Shown: in pieces, positions 1 through 7,700 of the stretch
Layout: every line of letters begins with the position of its first letter
Position numbering within the stretch: the first letter of the stretch is position 1
DNA from: Lachnospiraceae bacterium
GTDB lineage: Bacteria > Bacillota > Clostridia > Lachnospirales > Lachnospiraceae
Assembly: GCA_017475845.1 (NCBI GenBank)
Contig: JAFVEU010000138.1
Span: 1-9,171, forward strand
DNA: 9,171 nt
Reading direction: 5' to 3'
Position numbers and translations under genes: made by a program
The notes under the pieces: model-generated
Database searches by the model: none
Told to the model about the DNA's origin: nothing
The model's input: the letters and a program-made list of their open reading frames with translations, nothing else

Positions 1-107
1 CAGCCCACGGAGCTCTGGCAATGACCACTCCGGGAGACACGACTATGGCGAACAGGAAGGAAGTAGAAGCGGTAATGGGCGGCGCCGGCGCCAGGGTAAA
101 GAGGTAA
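1..107 (+). CDS. kdgK: 2-keto-3-deoxygluconate kinase, C-terminal end (partial)
   Basis: Only the last 34 codons are present. The frame begins at base 3, continues from before the window and stops with TAA at 105-107. The visible tail contains AHGALAMTTPGDTTMAN, then an EVEAVM segment, and ends in GARVKR. This matches the usual end of PfkB/ribokinase-type KDG kinases of Firmicutes, which carry a PGD motif near the C-terminus, an acidic EV helix and a closing R-V-x-R. The family phosphorylates 2-keto-3-deoxygluconate to KDPG with ATP in the cytoplasm. The identification leans on context: it sits 42 bases ahead of kduI in a run that supplies every other step from unsaturated uronate to KDPG cleavage, and the kinase is otherwise missing. 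The catalytic GAGD motif and the sugar-binding residues lie upstream, so another PfkB sugar kinase cannot be excluded. Confidence 0.72.
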   Translation, partial: AHGALAMTTPGDTTMANRKEVEAVMGGAGARVKR

Positions 108-114
108 AACATCC

Positions 115-130
115 GGGCGCGGCAGTGCCC
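115..130 (+). repeat. small intercistronic hairpin between kdgK and kduI
   Basis: GGGCGC at 115-120 can pair with GTGCCC at 125-130 (five Watson-Crick pairs and one G-U) around a GGCA loop. It lies just after the kdgK stop and ends 5 bases before the purine-rich ribosome binding site of kduI. No T-run follows, so it is not a classical terminator. It could protect or separate the two cistrons on the mRNA, or be a chance fold. Confidence 0.3.
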
Positions 131-149
131 TGCAAAAAGGAGACAATAT

Positions 150-992
150 ATGGATATCAGATATTCGGTCAATCAGAGAGATGTAAAGAGATATACCACA
201 GAGGAATTAAGGAATGAATTTCTTATCACGGGATTATATGAGCCGGACAGTGTCAGGGCGGTATATTCCCATGTGGACAGGATGGTGACCTTTGGCTGCA
301 TGCCTGTTAAGAAGCAGGTTTCCCTTGATGAGGGCATAGATGTATACGGAAATTTCGGAACGGAGTATATCCTTGAACGCCGGGAGATCGGTATCTTTAA
401 TATAGGGGGCCCGGGAAAGATCAAGGTGGACGGAACAGAATATGCTCTGTCCTATAAGGACTGCCTCTATATCACCATGGGGGCAAAGGAAGTCCTTTTC
501 TCATCCGACGATGGAGCGCTTCCGGCCAAATTCTATATGGTCAGTGCACCGGCCCACCGGGCGTATGAAACAAAGCTTCTCACCTTTGAAAACGCGGTAA
601 AGCGCCCCATGGGCAGCACGGAGGAGTGTAACAGGAGAGTCATCAACCAGTTCATACATCCCGCAGTATTGAAGACCTGCCAGCTCTGTATGGGAATGAC
701 GGTGCTTGAGGAAGGCAGTGTCTGGAATACCATGCCGGCACACACCCATGAGAGAAGGATGGAGATCTATACCTATTTTGAGATCCCGGAAGGACAGGTG
801 GTATTCCACTTTATGGGAGAGCCCACCGAAACAAGGCATATCATAATGCACAATGAGGATGCGGTCATATCACCCTCCTGGTCCATACACGCGGGAGCGG
901 GAACCTCGAATTACACCTTTATCTGGGCCATGGGCGGAGAGAATCAGGTATTTGACGATATGGACAACATTAAGACAGAGGATCTGAGGTAG
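150..992 (+). CDS. kduI: 5-keto-4-deoxyuronate isomerase (4-deoxy-L-threo-5-hexosulose-uronate ketol-isomerase)
   Basis: KduI (EC 5.3.1.17) is a cytoplasmic zinc cupin. It isomerises 4-deoxy-L-threo-5-hexosulose uronate (DKI), the open form of unsaturated galacturonate or glucuronate, to 2,5-diketo-3-deoxygluconate. The 280-residue product matches the family length (E. coli KduI has 278). The expected metal ligands are visible as H198, H200, E205 and H247, a constant two-residue offset from H196, H198, E203 and H245 of the E. coli enzyme. They sit in NTMPAHTHERRMEIY and in SWSIHAGAGTSNY. Other family hallmarks are GYG-like GNFGTEY near residue 67, IFNIGGPG near 83 and the closing MGGENQVFDDMD. 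The start at 150 is supported by AAAGGAGA at 136-143. kduD follows after only 10 bases, so the two are almost certainly co-transcribed. Nothing appears truncated or mutated. Confidence 0.96.
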   Translation: MDIRYSVNQRDVKRYTTEELRNEFLITGLYEPDSVRAVYSHVDRMVTFGCMPVKKQVSLDEGIDVYGNFGTEYILERREIGIFNIGGPGKIKVDGTEYALSYKDCLYITMGAKEVLFSSDDGALPAKFYMVSAPAHRAYETKLLTFENAVKRPMGSTEECNRRVINQFIHPAVLKTCQLCMGMTVLEEGSVWNTMPAHTHERRMEIYTYFEIPEGQVVFHFMGEPTETRHIIMHNEDAVISPSWSIHAGAGTSNYTFIWAMGGENQVFDDMDNIKTEDLR

Positions 993-1002
993 GGCACAAA
1001 TT

Positions 1003-1797
1003 ATGAATGATCTGTTTTCATTAAAAGGAAAAACAGCCTGGGTCACGGGAGCAGCTTACGGCATTGGATATGCCATTGCCAGGGCCTATGCCGAAGCGGG
1101 AGCAAAGATAGTTTTTAACTGCAGCAGGCAGGAGACCGTAGACAGAGGGCTGGCAGCTTATATAAAGGACGGGATAGAGGCCAGAGGCTATGTCTGTGAC
1201 GTAACGGATGAGGAAGCGGTTAAAAGCCTTGTTGACAGGATCACGGAAGAGGTCGGACCGGTGGATATCCTTGTAAACAACGCAGGGATCATAAAGCGGA
1301 TACCCATGACTGAAATGGAAGCGGAGGATTTCCGCAGGGTTCTGGATGTAGACCTGACGGGGCCCTTTATAGCATCCAAGGCAGTGATCCCCTCCATGAT
1401 AGAGAGGGGCGGAGGAAAGATAATAAATATCTGCTCGATGATGTCGGAGCTGGGAAGGGAGACTGTTTCCGCATATGCATCCGCAAAGGGCGGCTTAAAG
1501 ATGCTGACAAGGAACATCGCCTCCGAATACGGGAAATACAATATACAGTGCAATGCCATAGGCCCGGGATATATCGCAACGGAGCAGACAGCACCATTGA
1601 GGGAGAAGCAGCCCGACGGCAGCCGGCATCCCTTTGACAGCTTTATCATAGCGAAAACCCCGGCGGAACGCTGGGGCACTCCGGAAGACCTTATGGGACC
1701 CGCACTGTTTCTGGCAGGCAGCGCTTCGGATTTTGTAAACGGCCATATACTCTATGTGGACGGAGGAATACTGGCATATATCGGAAAACAGCCCTGA
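1003..1797 (+). CDS. kduD: 2-dehydro-3-deoxy-D-gluconate 5-dehydrogenase (SDR family)
   Basis: KduD (EC 1.1.1.127) reduces 2,5-diketo-3-deoxygluconate, the KduI product, to 2-keto-3-deoxygluconate with NAD(P)H. The 264-residue protein is a classical short-chain dehydrogenase. It has a TGAAYGIG cofactor motif at 15-22, an acidic D66-V turn, NNAG at 92-95, catalytic S145, Y158 and K162 (YASAK), then PGYIATEQT near 188 and the C-terminal YVDGGILAYIG. Without context such a protein could be any SDR (gluconate 5-dehydrogenase is the nearest confusion). Its position directly after kduI and before the aldolase makes KduD by far the best call. The ATG at 1003 has AGGG at 991-994, overlapping the kduI stop codon, with 8 bases of spacing, which suggests translational coupling. 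The next gene starts 52 bases later. Confidence 0.93.
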   Translation: MNDLFSLKGKTAWVTGAAYGIGYAIARAYAEAGAKIVFNCSRQETVDRGLAAYIKDGIEARGYVCDVTDEEAVKSLVDRITEEVGPVDILVNNAGIIKRIPMTEMEAEDFRRVLDVDLTGPFIASKAVIPSMIERGGGKIINICSMMSELGRETVSAYASAKGGLKMLTRNIASEYGKYNIQCNAIGPGYIATEQTAPLREKQPDGSRHPFDSFIIAKTPAERWGTPEDLMGPALFLAGSASDFVNGHILYVDGGILAYIGKQP

Positions 1798-1830
1798 AGA
1801 CGACGGGAGAAGGCTTTGCATAACAGCGAA

Positions 1831-1838
1831 AAAGGAGA
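1831..1838 (+). promoter_or_regulatory. ribosome binding site that decides the aldolase start
   Basis: AAAGGAGA lies 11 bases before the ATG at 1850. An in-frame ATG at 1754 would add 32 residues and overlap kduD by 44 bases, but it has no comparable site and would put residues foreign to the aldolase family in front of the conserved MNVLEELLGFGVVPVV start. Confidence 0.75.
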
Positions 1839-1849
1839 AGACTAGGATC

Positions 1850-2485
1850 ATGAATGTATTAGAGGAATTACTGGGATTCGGCGTAGTGCCGGTAGTGGTC
1901 ATAAAAAGAAAAGAGGATGCGCTCCCTCTGGCGGAGGCCTTAATGAAGGGCGGGCTTAAATGCGCGGAAGTGACCTTCAGAACGGACTGCGCGGCGGAAG
2001 CCATAAAGGAGATGACGGACTCCTTCCCGGAGATGCTGGTGGGTGCAGGAACCGTACTCAGCACGGAGCAGGTGGACAGGGCATTTGAAGCAGGGGCTAA
2101 GTTTATTGTAAGTCCCGGCTTTGATCCCGAGGTGGTTGACTACTGCCTGTCAAAGGATATTCCCGTGCTCCCCGGAGTGGCTACTCCTACGGAAGCCGCC
2201 CAGGGCGTAAAAAGAGGTCTGAAGATCCTTAAGTTCTTCCCTGCGGAGCAGGCAGGAGGCCTTCCCATGATAAAGGCCATGGCAGCACCCTACGTGGGTT
2301 TAAGGTTCATGCCCACCGGAGGGATAAACGCCAAAAACCTGCCGGAATACCTTGGTTCGGACAAGGTCGCGGCCTGCGGAGGAAGCTGGATGGTGAAGGG
2401 CGATCTTATAGAAGCCGGCGAATTCGGAAGGATAGAGGAACTTACGAGGGAAGCGGTAGAGCTTGTAAAGAAGATAAGGGGATAA
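1850..2485 (+). CDS. eda: 2-keto-3-deoxy-6-phosphogluconate (KDPG/KHG) aldolase
   Basis: This class I aldolase (EC 4.1.2.14, also 4.1.3.42 activity; often called kdgA in Firmicutes) cleaves KDPG to pyruvate and D-glyceraldehyde-3-phosphate, the last step of the pathway encoded here. From the ATG at 1850 the protein has 211 residues, the normal size for this TIM-barrel family. Landmarks are the general base E40 and R44 in AEVTFRT, GAGTV at 65-69, the Schiff-base lysine K128 in ILKFFPAE, PTGGI at 155-159 and the phosphate-side GGSWMVKG near 178. These match the E. coli Eda pattern (E45, R49, K133). A longer frame opening at 1754 was rejected because it overlaps kduD and lacks a ribosome binding site. 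kdgF begins only 4 bases after the stop. A KHG aldolase role cannot be separated from KDPG by sequence, but context favours KDPG. Confidence 0.94.
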   Translation: MNVLEELLGFGVVPVVVIKRKEDALPLAEALMKGGLKCAEVTFRTDCAAEAIKEMTDSFPEMLVGAGTVLSTEQVDRAFEAGAKFIVSPGFDPEVVDYCLSKDIPVLPGVATPTEAAQGVKRGLKILKFFPAEQAGGLPMIKAMAAPYVGLRFMPTGGINAKNLPEYLGSDKVAACGGSWMVKGDLIEAGEFGRIEELTREAVELVKKIRG

Positions 2486-2489
2486 GACC

Positions 2490-2813
2490 ATGTATGTATT
2501 GAACAGCGAAAAGGATTACAGGGATCTGGGAGGCGGAGTAAGGCGGAAGGTCCTTGCATACAGCGACAACATCATGAACGTGGAGCTTCTCTTTGAGAAG
2601 GGCGCAAAGGGGGAGATGCATTCACATCCCCATGAGCAGATAGGATATGTCATAGAGGGCAGTCTTGTTTTCCATGAAGAGGGTAAGGAAGATGTTACGC
2701 TGAACACCGGGGACAGCTATATCGTGGCGCCGGATGTGCCCCACGGCATCGACTGCCTCACAGAGGTAAAGCTTCTTGATATTTTCACTCCAAAGAGAGA
2801 GGATTTCTTATAA
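2490..2813 (+). CDS. kdgF: KdgF-type cupin, unsaturated uronate linearisation
   Basis: A 107-residue single-domain cupin. KdgF proteins convert the cyclic 4,5-unsaturated monouronates made by lyases and unsaturated glucuronyl hydrolases into the linear ketone DKI, the substrate of KduI. The first cupin motif holds H44, H46, H48 and Q50 in MHSHPHEQIGY, and the second is GDSYIVAPDVPHG with H85; these would bind the divalent metal. The C-terminal LLDIFTPKREDFL is characteristic of KdgF. From memory, D97, F99 and R103 line up at a constant offset with residues reported as important in a characterised KdgF (D102, F104, R108). The AAGGGG ribosome binding site at 2476-2481 lies inside the end of the aldolase gene, and only 4 bases separate the genes, so coupling is likely. 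Small cupins are easily misassigned, but motif set and position agree here. Confidence 0.88.
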   Translation: MYVLNSEKDYRDLGGGVRRKVLAYSDNIMNVELLFEKGAKGEMHSHPHEQIGYVIEGSLVFHEEGKEDVTLNTGDSYIVAPDVPHGIDCLTEVKLLDIFTPKREDFL

Positions 2814-2817
2814 GCAG

Positions 2818-3489
2818 ATGGATACTACATTAAACCAGCAGACATATGAGAAATTTAAGAAAGACATACTCACTTTTTCCCTGAAGCCGGGGGAGCCGGT
2901 GTCCGCACAGAAGATAGCAGAGCGCTATGAGGTGAGCAGGACTCCCGCCAGGGAAGCGCTGGTGCGTCTGCAGGATGAAGGAATGGTCGATATCTTTCCC
3001 CAGTCACGTTCTGTCATTTCAAAGATCAAGCGGGAAAGGATCTACCAGGAATGGTATGTGCGGAAAACCCTGGAGCTGGGGATGGTGGACTCCTTTTTTG
3101 ACAGGGTAAGGGAATCGGATATCGACGAAATGAAGAAAGCGGTGCAGGAGCTCTCAAAGCTGGGGGACAATCCCAGAACCCATGAGACCTCCTATGAATA
3201 TTTGAAGTGCGATGATCATTTTCATGCCGTAATGTACCGTGTGACAGGAGAGGATCTGGCCGCCCAGATAATAGGTAATTCCCTGTTGGATTACCGGAGA
3301 GTCCGTCTGCTGGTGGATCTTGACAATGTGAATAAGGACAGGACGGTAGGGGATCATGAAAGGCTTATAAAATACCTGACGGCTAAAGACCGTGAAGCCT
3401 ACAGAAAGCTGCTGGAAGTCCACCTAAGCCATATCATTGACGATATGAAGGAGCTGCATAAGCAGATCCCGGAAATGTTCGAGGAGTAA
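2818..3489 (+). CDS. GntR-family transcriptional regulator, FCD subfamily (likely uronate-operon regulator)
   Basis: Counted from the ATG at 2818 the protein has 223 residues. Residues 8-70 form a GntR winged helix: ILTFSLKPGEPVS, then AQKIAERYEVSRTPAREALV as helix-turn-helix, then LQDEGMVDIFPQSRSVIS as wing. Residues 75-215 form an all-helical FCD ligand domain. Its probable metal ligands are D132 and H136 (DDHFH), H180 (GDHERL) and H202 (VHLSH). FCD regulators of the UxuR/ExuR/KdgR kind respond to hexuronates or KDG, so an intermediate of this pathway is the likely effector; this is inference from context. It starts 4 bases after kdgF. A TTG at 2776 in the same frame would overlap kdgF by 38 bases and was not chosen. 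The best purine tract for the ATG (AGAGAGAGG, 2794-2802) is 15 bases away, which is long, so translation may depend on coupling to kdgF. No operator is recognisable, and the operon promoter is outside the window. Confidence 0.9.
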   Translation: MDTTLNQQTYEKFKKDILTFSLKPGEPVSAQKIAERYEVSRTPAREALVRLQDEGMVDIFPQSRSVISKIKRERIYQEWYVRKTLELGMVDSFFDRVRESDIDEMKKAVQELSKLGDNPRTHETSYEYLKCDDHFHAVMYRVTGEDLAAQIIGNSLLDYRRVRLLVDLDNVNKDRTVGDHERLIKYLTAKDREAYRKLLEVHLSHIIDDMKELHKQIPEMFEE

Positions 3490-3510
3490 GAATAATTAAG
3501 GGGCTGTAAA

Positions 3511-3529
3511 GCCGGAAGGTGGTTCCGGC
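3511..3529 (+). repeat. perfect inverted repeat between the regulator and the FAD protein
   Basis: GCCGGAA (3511-3517) and TTCCGGC (3523-3529) form a perfect 7-bp stem around GGTGG. It sits 21 bases after the regulator stop and 1 base before the ribosome binding site of the next gene. No U-tract follows, so it is not a standard terminator. It could act as a processing or stability hairpin at the end of the uronate mRNA, or modulate initiation at the following TTG start. Confidence 0.5.
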
Positions 3530-3530
3530 A

Positions 3531-3537
3531 GGAAGGA
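3531..3537 (+). promoter_or_regulatory. ribosome binding site supporting a TTG start
   Basis: GGAAGGA precedes the TTG at 3545 by 7 bases. The TTG is the codon from which the Rossmann segment MKYLIIGAGPAG begins with the standard very short N-terminal extension, so a rare start codon is well supported. Confidence 0.7.
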
Positions 3538-3544
3538 AAAGGGC

Positions 3545-4732
3545 TTGAAATATCTGATAATTGGAGCCGGACCGGCGGGGCTTACTCTGGCGGCAGCGCT
3601 TAAGGATAGGGGAGTAAATGATCTTCTCGTGCTGGAGAAGGAAAGTGAGGCCGGAGGCCTCTGCCGGAGCAGGGAAGTGGACGGATTCCCCTTTGATATA
3701 GGAGGAGGGCATTTTCTGGATGTAAGGCGGCCGAAGGTAAATGAGTTCCTCTTTAAGTTCATGCCCGAAGAGGAATGGGACAGATATGAACGGGACTCCC
3801 GGATAGAACTCAAGGGTCAGATCATAGGCAGCCCCATAGAGGCGAATATCTGGATGCTGGATACGGATTCCCAGGTGGAATATCTGAAGGCCATAGCCGA
3901 GGCAGGCTGTGTATCCGGGAAGCCCATGCCGGAGAAATTCACGGAGTGGATATATTGGAAACTGGGAAAGCGCATTGCAGAGGATTACATGATCCCCTAC
4001 AATAAGAAGATGTTCGGGGAAGAGCTGGATTCCCTCGGAACCTACTGGCTTGAAAAGCTGCCGGATGTGTCCTTTGAGGATACTCTCCGGAGCTGCCTTA
4101 CCCATAAGGCCTATGCAAAGCAGCCGGGACATGCGGAATTCTTCTATCCGAAAAAATACGGCTACGGCGAGCTCTGGCTCCGCATCGCGGAGAGTCTCGG
4201 AGACCGGCTGAAGACCGGAGTCAGCGCCGCAAAGCTTGATATAGACGAAAATACGGTAAACGACGAATTTAAGGCGGATATCATAATCAACACCGTTCCT
4301 TGGACAGCCTTTGAGACCATAAAGGGCGCGGGTGACAGGATGCTTAAGGGCATAAAGACCCTGAAGCATTCTTCCATCGTGACAGAGTATTTCAGTGAGA
4401 ATATGGATACTAAGGCCCACTGGATCTACTATCCCGAGGAGGCAAAGGACTATCACCGGATCCTTGTGAGGCATAATTTCTGCCCGGGATCCAGGGGATA
4501 CTGGACAGAGACCAACCTGGCGAGATATAAGGAGAGCAGCCGGGAGCATTTTGTCAACGAATATGCATATCCCTTAAATACCATCGGGAAGAATGAGACC
4601 ATGGCAAAGCTCCTCCTGAAAATGAAGGAGCATAACGTGATCGGCCTCGGCCGCTGGGGAGAGTGGCAGCACTTTAATTCCGACGTGGTTGTGGAAAGAG
4701 CCCTTAAGCTGGCAGAGGAGCTTGGCGCGTAA
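3545..4732 (+). CDS. FAD/NAD(P)-binding protein, UDP-galactopyranose mutase / protoporphyrinogen-oxidase-like superfamily
   Basis: The 395-residue cytoplasmic protein has no signal peptide or membrane segment. It opens with a beta-alpha-beta dinucleotide fold: KYLIIGAGPAG (GxGxxG at 7-12), the ribose-binding acid E31 at the end of the second strand, then GGLCRS (37-42) and DIGGGHFLDV (51-60). The C-terminal NVIGLGRWGEWQHFNSDVV (364-382) is the second flavin-binding motif and resembles the GRYGEWKYLNMD-type motif of UDP-galactopyranose mutases. The middle aromatic-rich region (FYPKKYGYGELWLRIAESLG) is typical of the amine oxidase/HemY-like clan. True mutases carry an HxYGxHIFHT-like segment that I do not see, so the substrate cannot be assigned; a sugar or nucleotide-sugar mutase or an oxidoreductase are both possible. 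It follows the uronate genes on the same strand after 55 bases, and read-through is plausible. It is convergent with the histidine kinase. Confidence 0.8.
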   Translation: MKYLIIGAGPAGLTLAAALKDRGVNDLLVLEKESEAGGLCRSREVDGFPFDIGGGHFLDVRRPKVNEFLFKFMPEEEWDRYERDSRIELKGQIIGSPIEANIWMLDTDSQVEYLKAIAEAGCVSGKPMPEKFTEWIYWKLGKRIAEDYMIPYNKKMFGEELDSLGTYWLEKLPDVSFEDTLRSCLTHKAYAKQPGHAEFFYPKKYGYGELWLRIAESLGDRLKTGVSAAKLDIDENTVNDEFKADIIINTVPWTAFETIKGAGDRMLKGIKTLKHSSIVTEYFSENMDTKAHWIYYPEEAKDYHRILVRHNFCPGSRGYWTETNLARYKESSREHFVNEYAYPLNTIGKNETMAKLLLKMKEHNVIGLGRWGEWQHFNSDVVVERALKLAEELGA

Positions 4733-4763
4733 TATACGGTTATCCACTGATCATAAGCCGGGA

Positions 4764-7700
4764 TTATTTTATCATTTCCCGAAGCAGCTCAAGGGCCGCC
4801 TCTCCTTCAAAGTCCTTTATCAGTTCCTTGACTTTCCGTACATCTTCCCTATGTTCGGAAAGATCAAATTTTTCAAGTATCTGTAATGAGAACAGGGCGC
4901 CTTCATAATCAAAATCTTCGGTCATTTCCATGATCCTGCGGAGAGTTGACATCAGATCAGCTTCCGTGATCCGGCTTTTGCTGCTGTCTTCGGCTGCCGG
5001 TGCCTCTTCTTTTGCCTTCTCCAGGGCATCAAGCCCCCGGGCGAGCTCCTCATATTCTTTCAGGAATCCGGCGAGCTCATCCGCAACAGACCCGGATTCC
5101 CCGGTTTTTCCGTACCTTTCAAGCCGTGCGGCACCTGCTGATAAATGCATTGCCCCGATTATCGCAGCAGAGCTTTTAAGGGCATGTGCCTTTATCGTGA
5201 AATTTTCCAGATCATCCTTATCAGCATATTCTTTTAACAATGAGGAGGTGGAGCCAAACATTTTTCTGAAAGAAGCCACGGCGTCCAAAAGATTCTCCTC
5301 ATCAATGCAGTTTTTGAGGGCAGCGTCATAATCTATCTCCGGAATGGAGCGAAAAGCCTCAAGCTCTTTCTCCGTGGAAGAAGTTGAAGCCGAAGTCCTG
5401 CTCCCGTTTTCCGGATTACCTGTGATCTTTTTCCCGGGGAGGTGCTTCATAATGGTTTTTTCCAATTCGGCGGATTCTACGGGTTTGGAAATATAATCAT
5501 CAAAACCCTGCTTCAGGAGGTATTCCTTTGTGCCCGAAGTGGCATCCGCAGTAAGCACCACGCAGGGAGTATCTGTATTCTTATGATCCCGGTCTTTCCT
5601 TATCTTTTCGAGCACCTTAAGTCCATCCAGCTCCGGCATCTGTTTATCCAGGAAGATGATGTCATACTTGTTTTCCTTTATAAGCTCAAGGGCTTCCCGA
5701 CCGCCGGTGGCAGTATCTATGCTTATCTCTGTCTTTTTTAACAGCCCCCGCATCACCACAAGATTCATTTCGGTGTCATCCACTATAAGAATATGGGCGT
5801 CCGGCGCGGTAAAGGCCTCTTTGTACTCCGAATCCATCCTGAAGGTCTCTCTTTTTGACCGGTCGAAGTCCCCCATTTCTTCCCAGGAATCTACTTTCTG
5901 GAGGACCTCGAAGGAAAAGACGGAACCTTTTCCGTATTCGCTGCTGACATTCAGGGTGGAATCCATCATCTTCAAAAGGCTGATCACTATGTTCAAACCA
6001 AGACCGGCCCCTTCAACGGAATAATTCCGTGCTTCCTCTATTCTTTCAAAGGGCTTGAAAAGCTTATCAAGATCTGATTCCTTAATGCCGATACCTGTGT
6101 CTGATACGCTTATTTTCAAAAGAATGCTGTCGTCACTCTTTTTTTCGTATGAAACCTCAAGGGTCACTGTTCCGGACAGGGTATATTTCACCGCGTTATT
6201 CAGCAGATTCAGGGCGCATTGCTTTACCCTGGTTTCATCTCCATTAAGGAAACGGGGAATGGATGGGTCGATCACGGTATTAAATAACAGTCCCTTAGCC
6301 TCTGCCCTTATACCCACGATATTGCAGAGATCATCAAGAGCGGAGGCCAGGTCATAATTCACAGGGATGATGTTTAGCTTCCCCGATTCGATGCGGGCTG
6401 TATCCAGAAGGTCATTGATAAGCCCCAGAAGGAGTCTGCCGGATTCCCGGATATTAGCGGCATACTTCTTTACCTCATCCTGTGCGGTTTCACGCAGTAT
6501 CATTTCATCCATCCCAAGGATGGCATTAATGGGAGTCCGGATCTCATGGGAAACGTTGGACAGGAAATCAGTTTTAGCCCTGTTGGCCATTTCCGCTTCC
6601 TCGGCGCTATTTTTAAGATCCTTTGACATTTCCTTAAAAAAGGTGAACAGCCGGTATTCCAGCGGAACGATCCCGTTCTTTGCCGGTTTGTTTTGATCTG
6701 TCTTTATTTCCGCTGTTCCGGGATGCTGTTTTTTTGGCCCCTCCCTGAAAGCGATGGATAAAAGAGCACTGTTCAATTCTCCTCCCCCGGTCCCGTCACG
6801 AAGGATTTCGGCATAGCCGTACACATCTGCTGCTTCAGGGAATCCATCCGTAAAATACGCTGTCTCCCGGCTTTCCTCTTCTTTAAGGAGCAAAAGCCTG
6901 TTGACGCAGACAAAGAGAAGCTCTGCCTCCGGGTCAAATTCCATGAGATCTGCGCTGTCTGCCCTTGCACTTTCAAATATTGACTCCGGATCGCCATAGC
7001 TTAGCTGCAGGACATCGTCCTTTTCGAAGGGTATGCCGAACTGAAGCTGTCCCTTTACGGGACCCAGCATTCCGATCCTTGCGGTGATCCAGTTATTCTT
7101 GTGGACCACAAGGGGAAATTCACAGATGTTCAAAGGCTGAATCTCATCTTCTTCAAGGCCGAGATATCTCTTGTAGACATCTGAGGCGGGAAGCCCGTCA
7201 ATGCTGTTCAGCACGAAGGGATTTTCCATATCCGTTATGGTCATCATCTTTCCCACAGGAGTCCATCCAAGGCTGTACTTAGCCGTTATATTCAGATCTT
7301 CCCCCTTGAAAGCCACCGCTACAAACCCGCCCCGGGATACCTCCGTATCCTCCGGGCTGTAGCAGAAAGTGGAAAACCCGGGATTGATGGTTGTTTTTAT
7401 GCCGAAAAACGGGATGTCCTCATATCCCTTTGATGCCTCCTGCAGCAGGGGATCTACACTGAAGAAATACCATGGCGGAACAAGGTATACTCCTTTTACA
7501 TTCTCTTCCGAATCCAGAAAGGCCCTGAGCTCTTTTCCGTATACCGTCTCCGGAAGGTCTTCTTTAGCCTTACTGAATAATGAGACTTCGGAGCGCTCAA
7601 AAAGCATTGCCGTAACCTGTATACAGCCTTCATGCCCCACATCACTGAGTATCACGTTTTTTTGGTTAAAGCTCATCCCCACAATATGGCAGTCATGGAA

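Noticed and set aside
1754..1849. 32-residue upstream extension of the aldolase reading frame
   Set aside because: It overlaps kduD by 44 bases, has no ribosome binding site, and the conserved aldolase N-terminus begins at ATG 1850 behind AAAGGAGA.
2776..2817. TTG-started extension of the GntR regulator
   Set aside because: It lies inside the end of kdgF, and the added residues are only the frame-shifted kdgF tail. ATG 2818 gives a normal family length.
3434..4549. 371-codon open frame on the - strand opposite the FAD protein
   Set aside because: It is a shadow. The + strand frame carries clear flavin-binding motifs at both ends, while the antisense translation has no recognisable domain and would overlap the regulator gene.
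4733..4781. Possible bidirectional terminator between the convergent flavoprotein and kinase genes (CGGGA 4759-4763 with TCCCG 4777-4781)
   Set aside because: The stem is only 5 bp with a 13-base loop and no clear T-run. It falls partly inside the kinase C-terminal codons, so I see no convincing terminator in this 31-base gap.
4930..6696. Several 100-130-codon open frames on the + strand opposite the histidine kinase
   Set aside because: They are antisense shadows of a long, fully supported coding gene. Their translations are serine/arginine-rich with no recognisable motif and no good ribosome binding sites.
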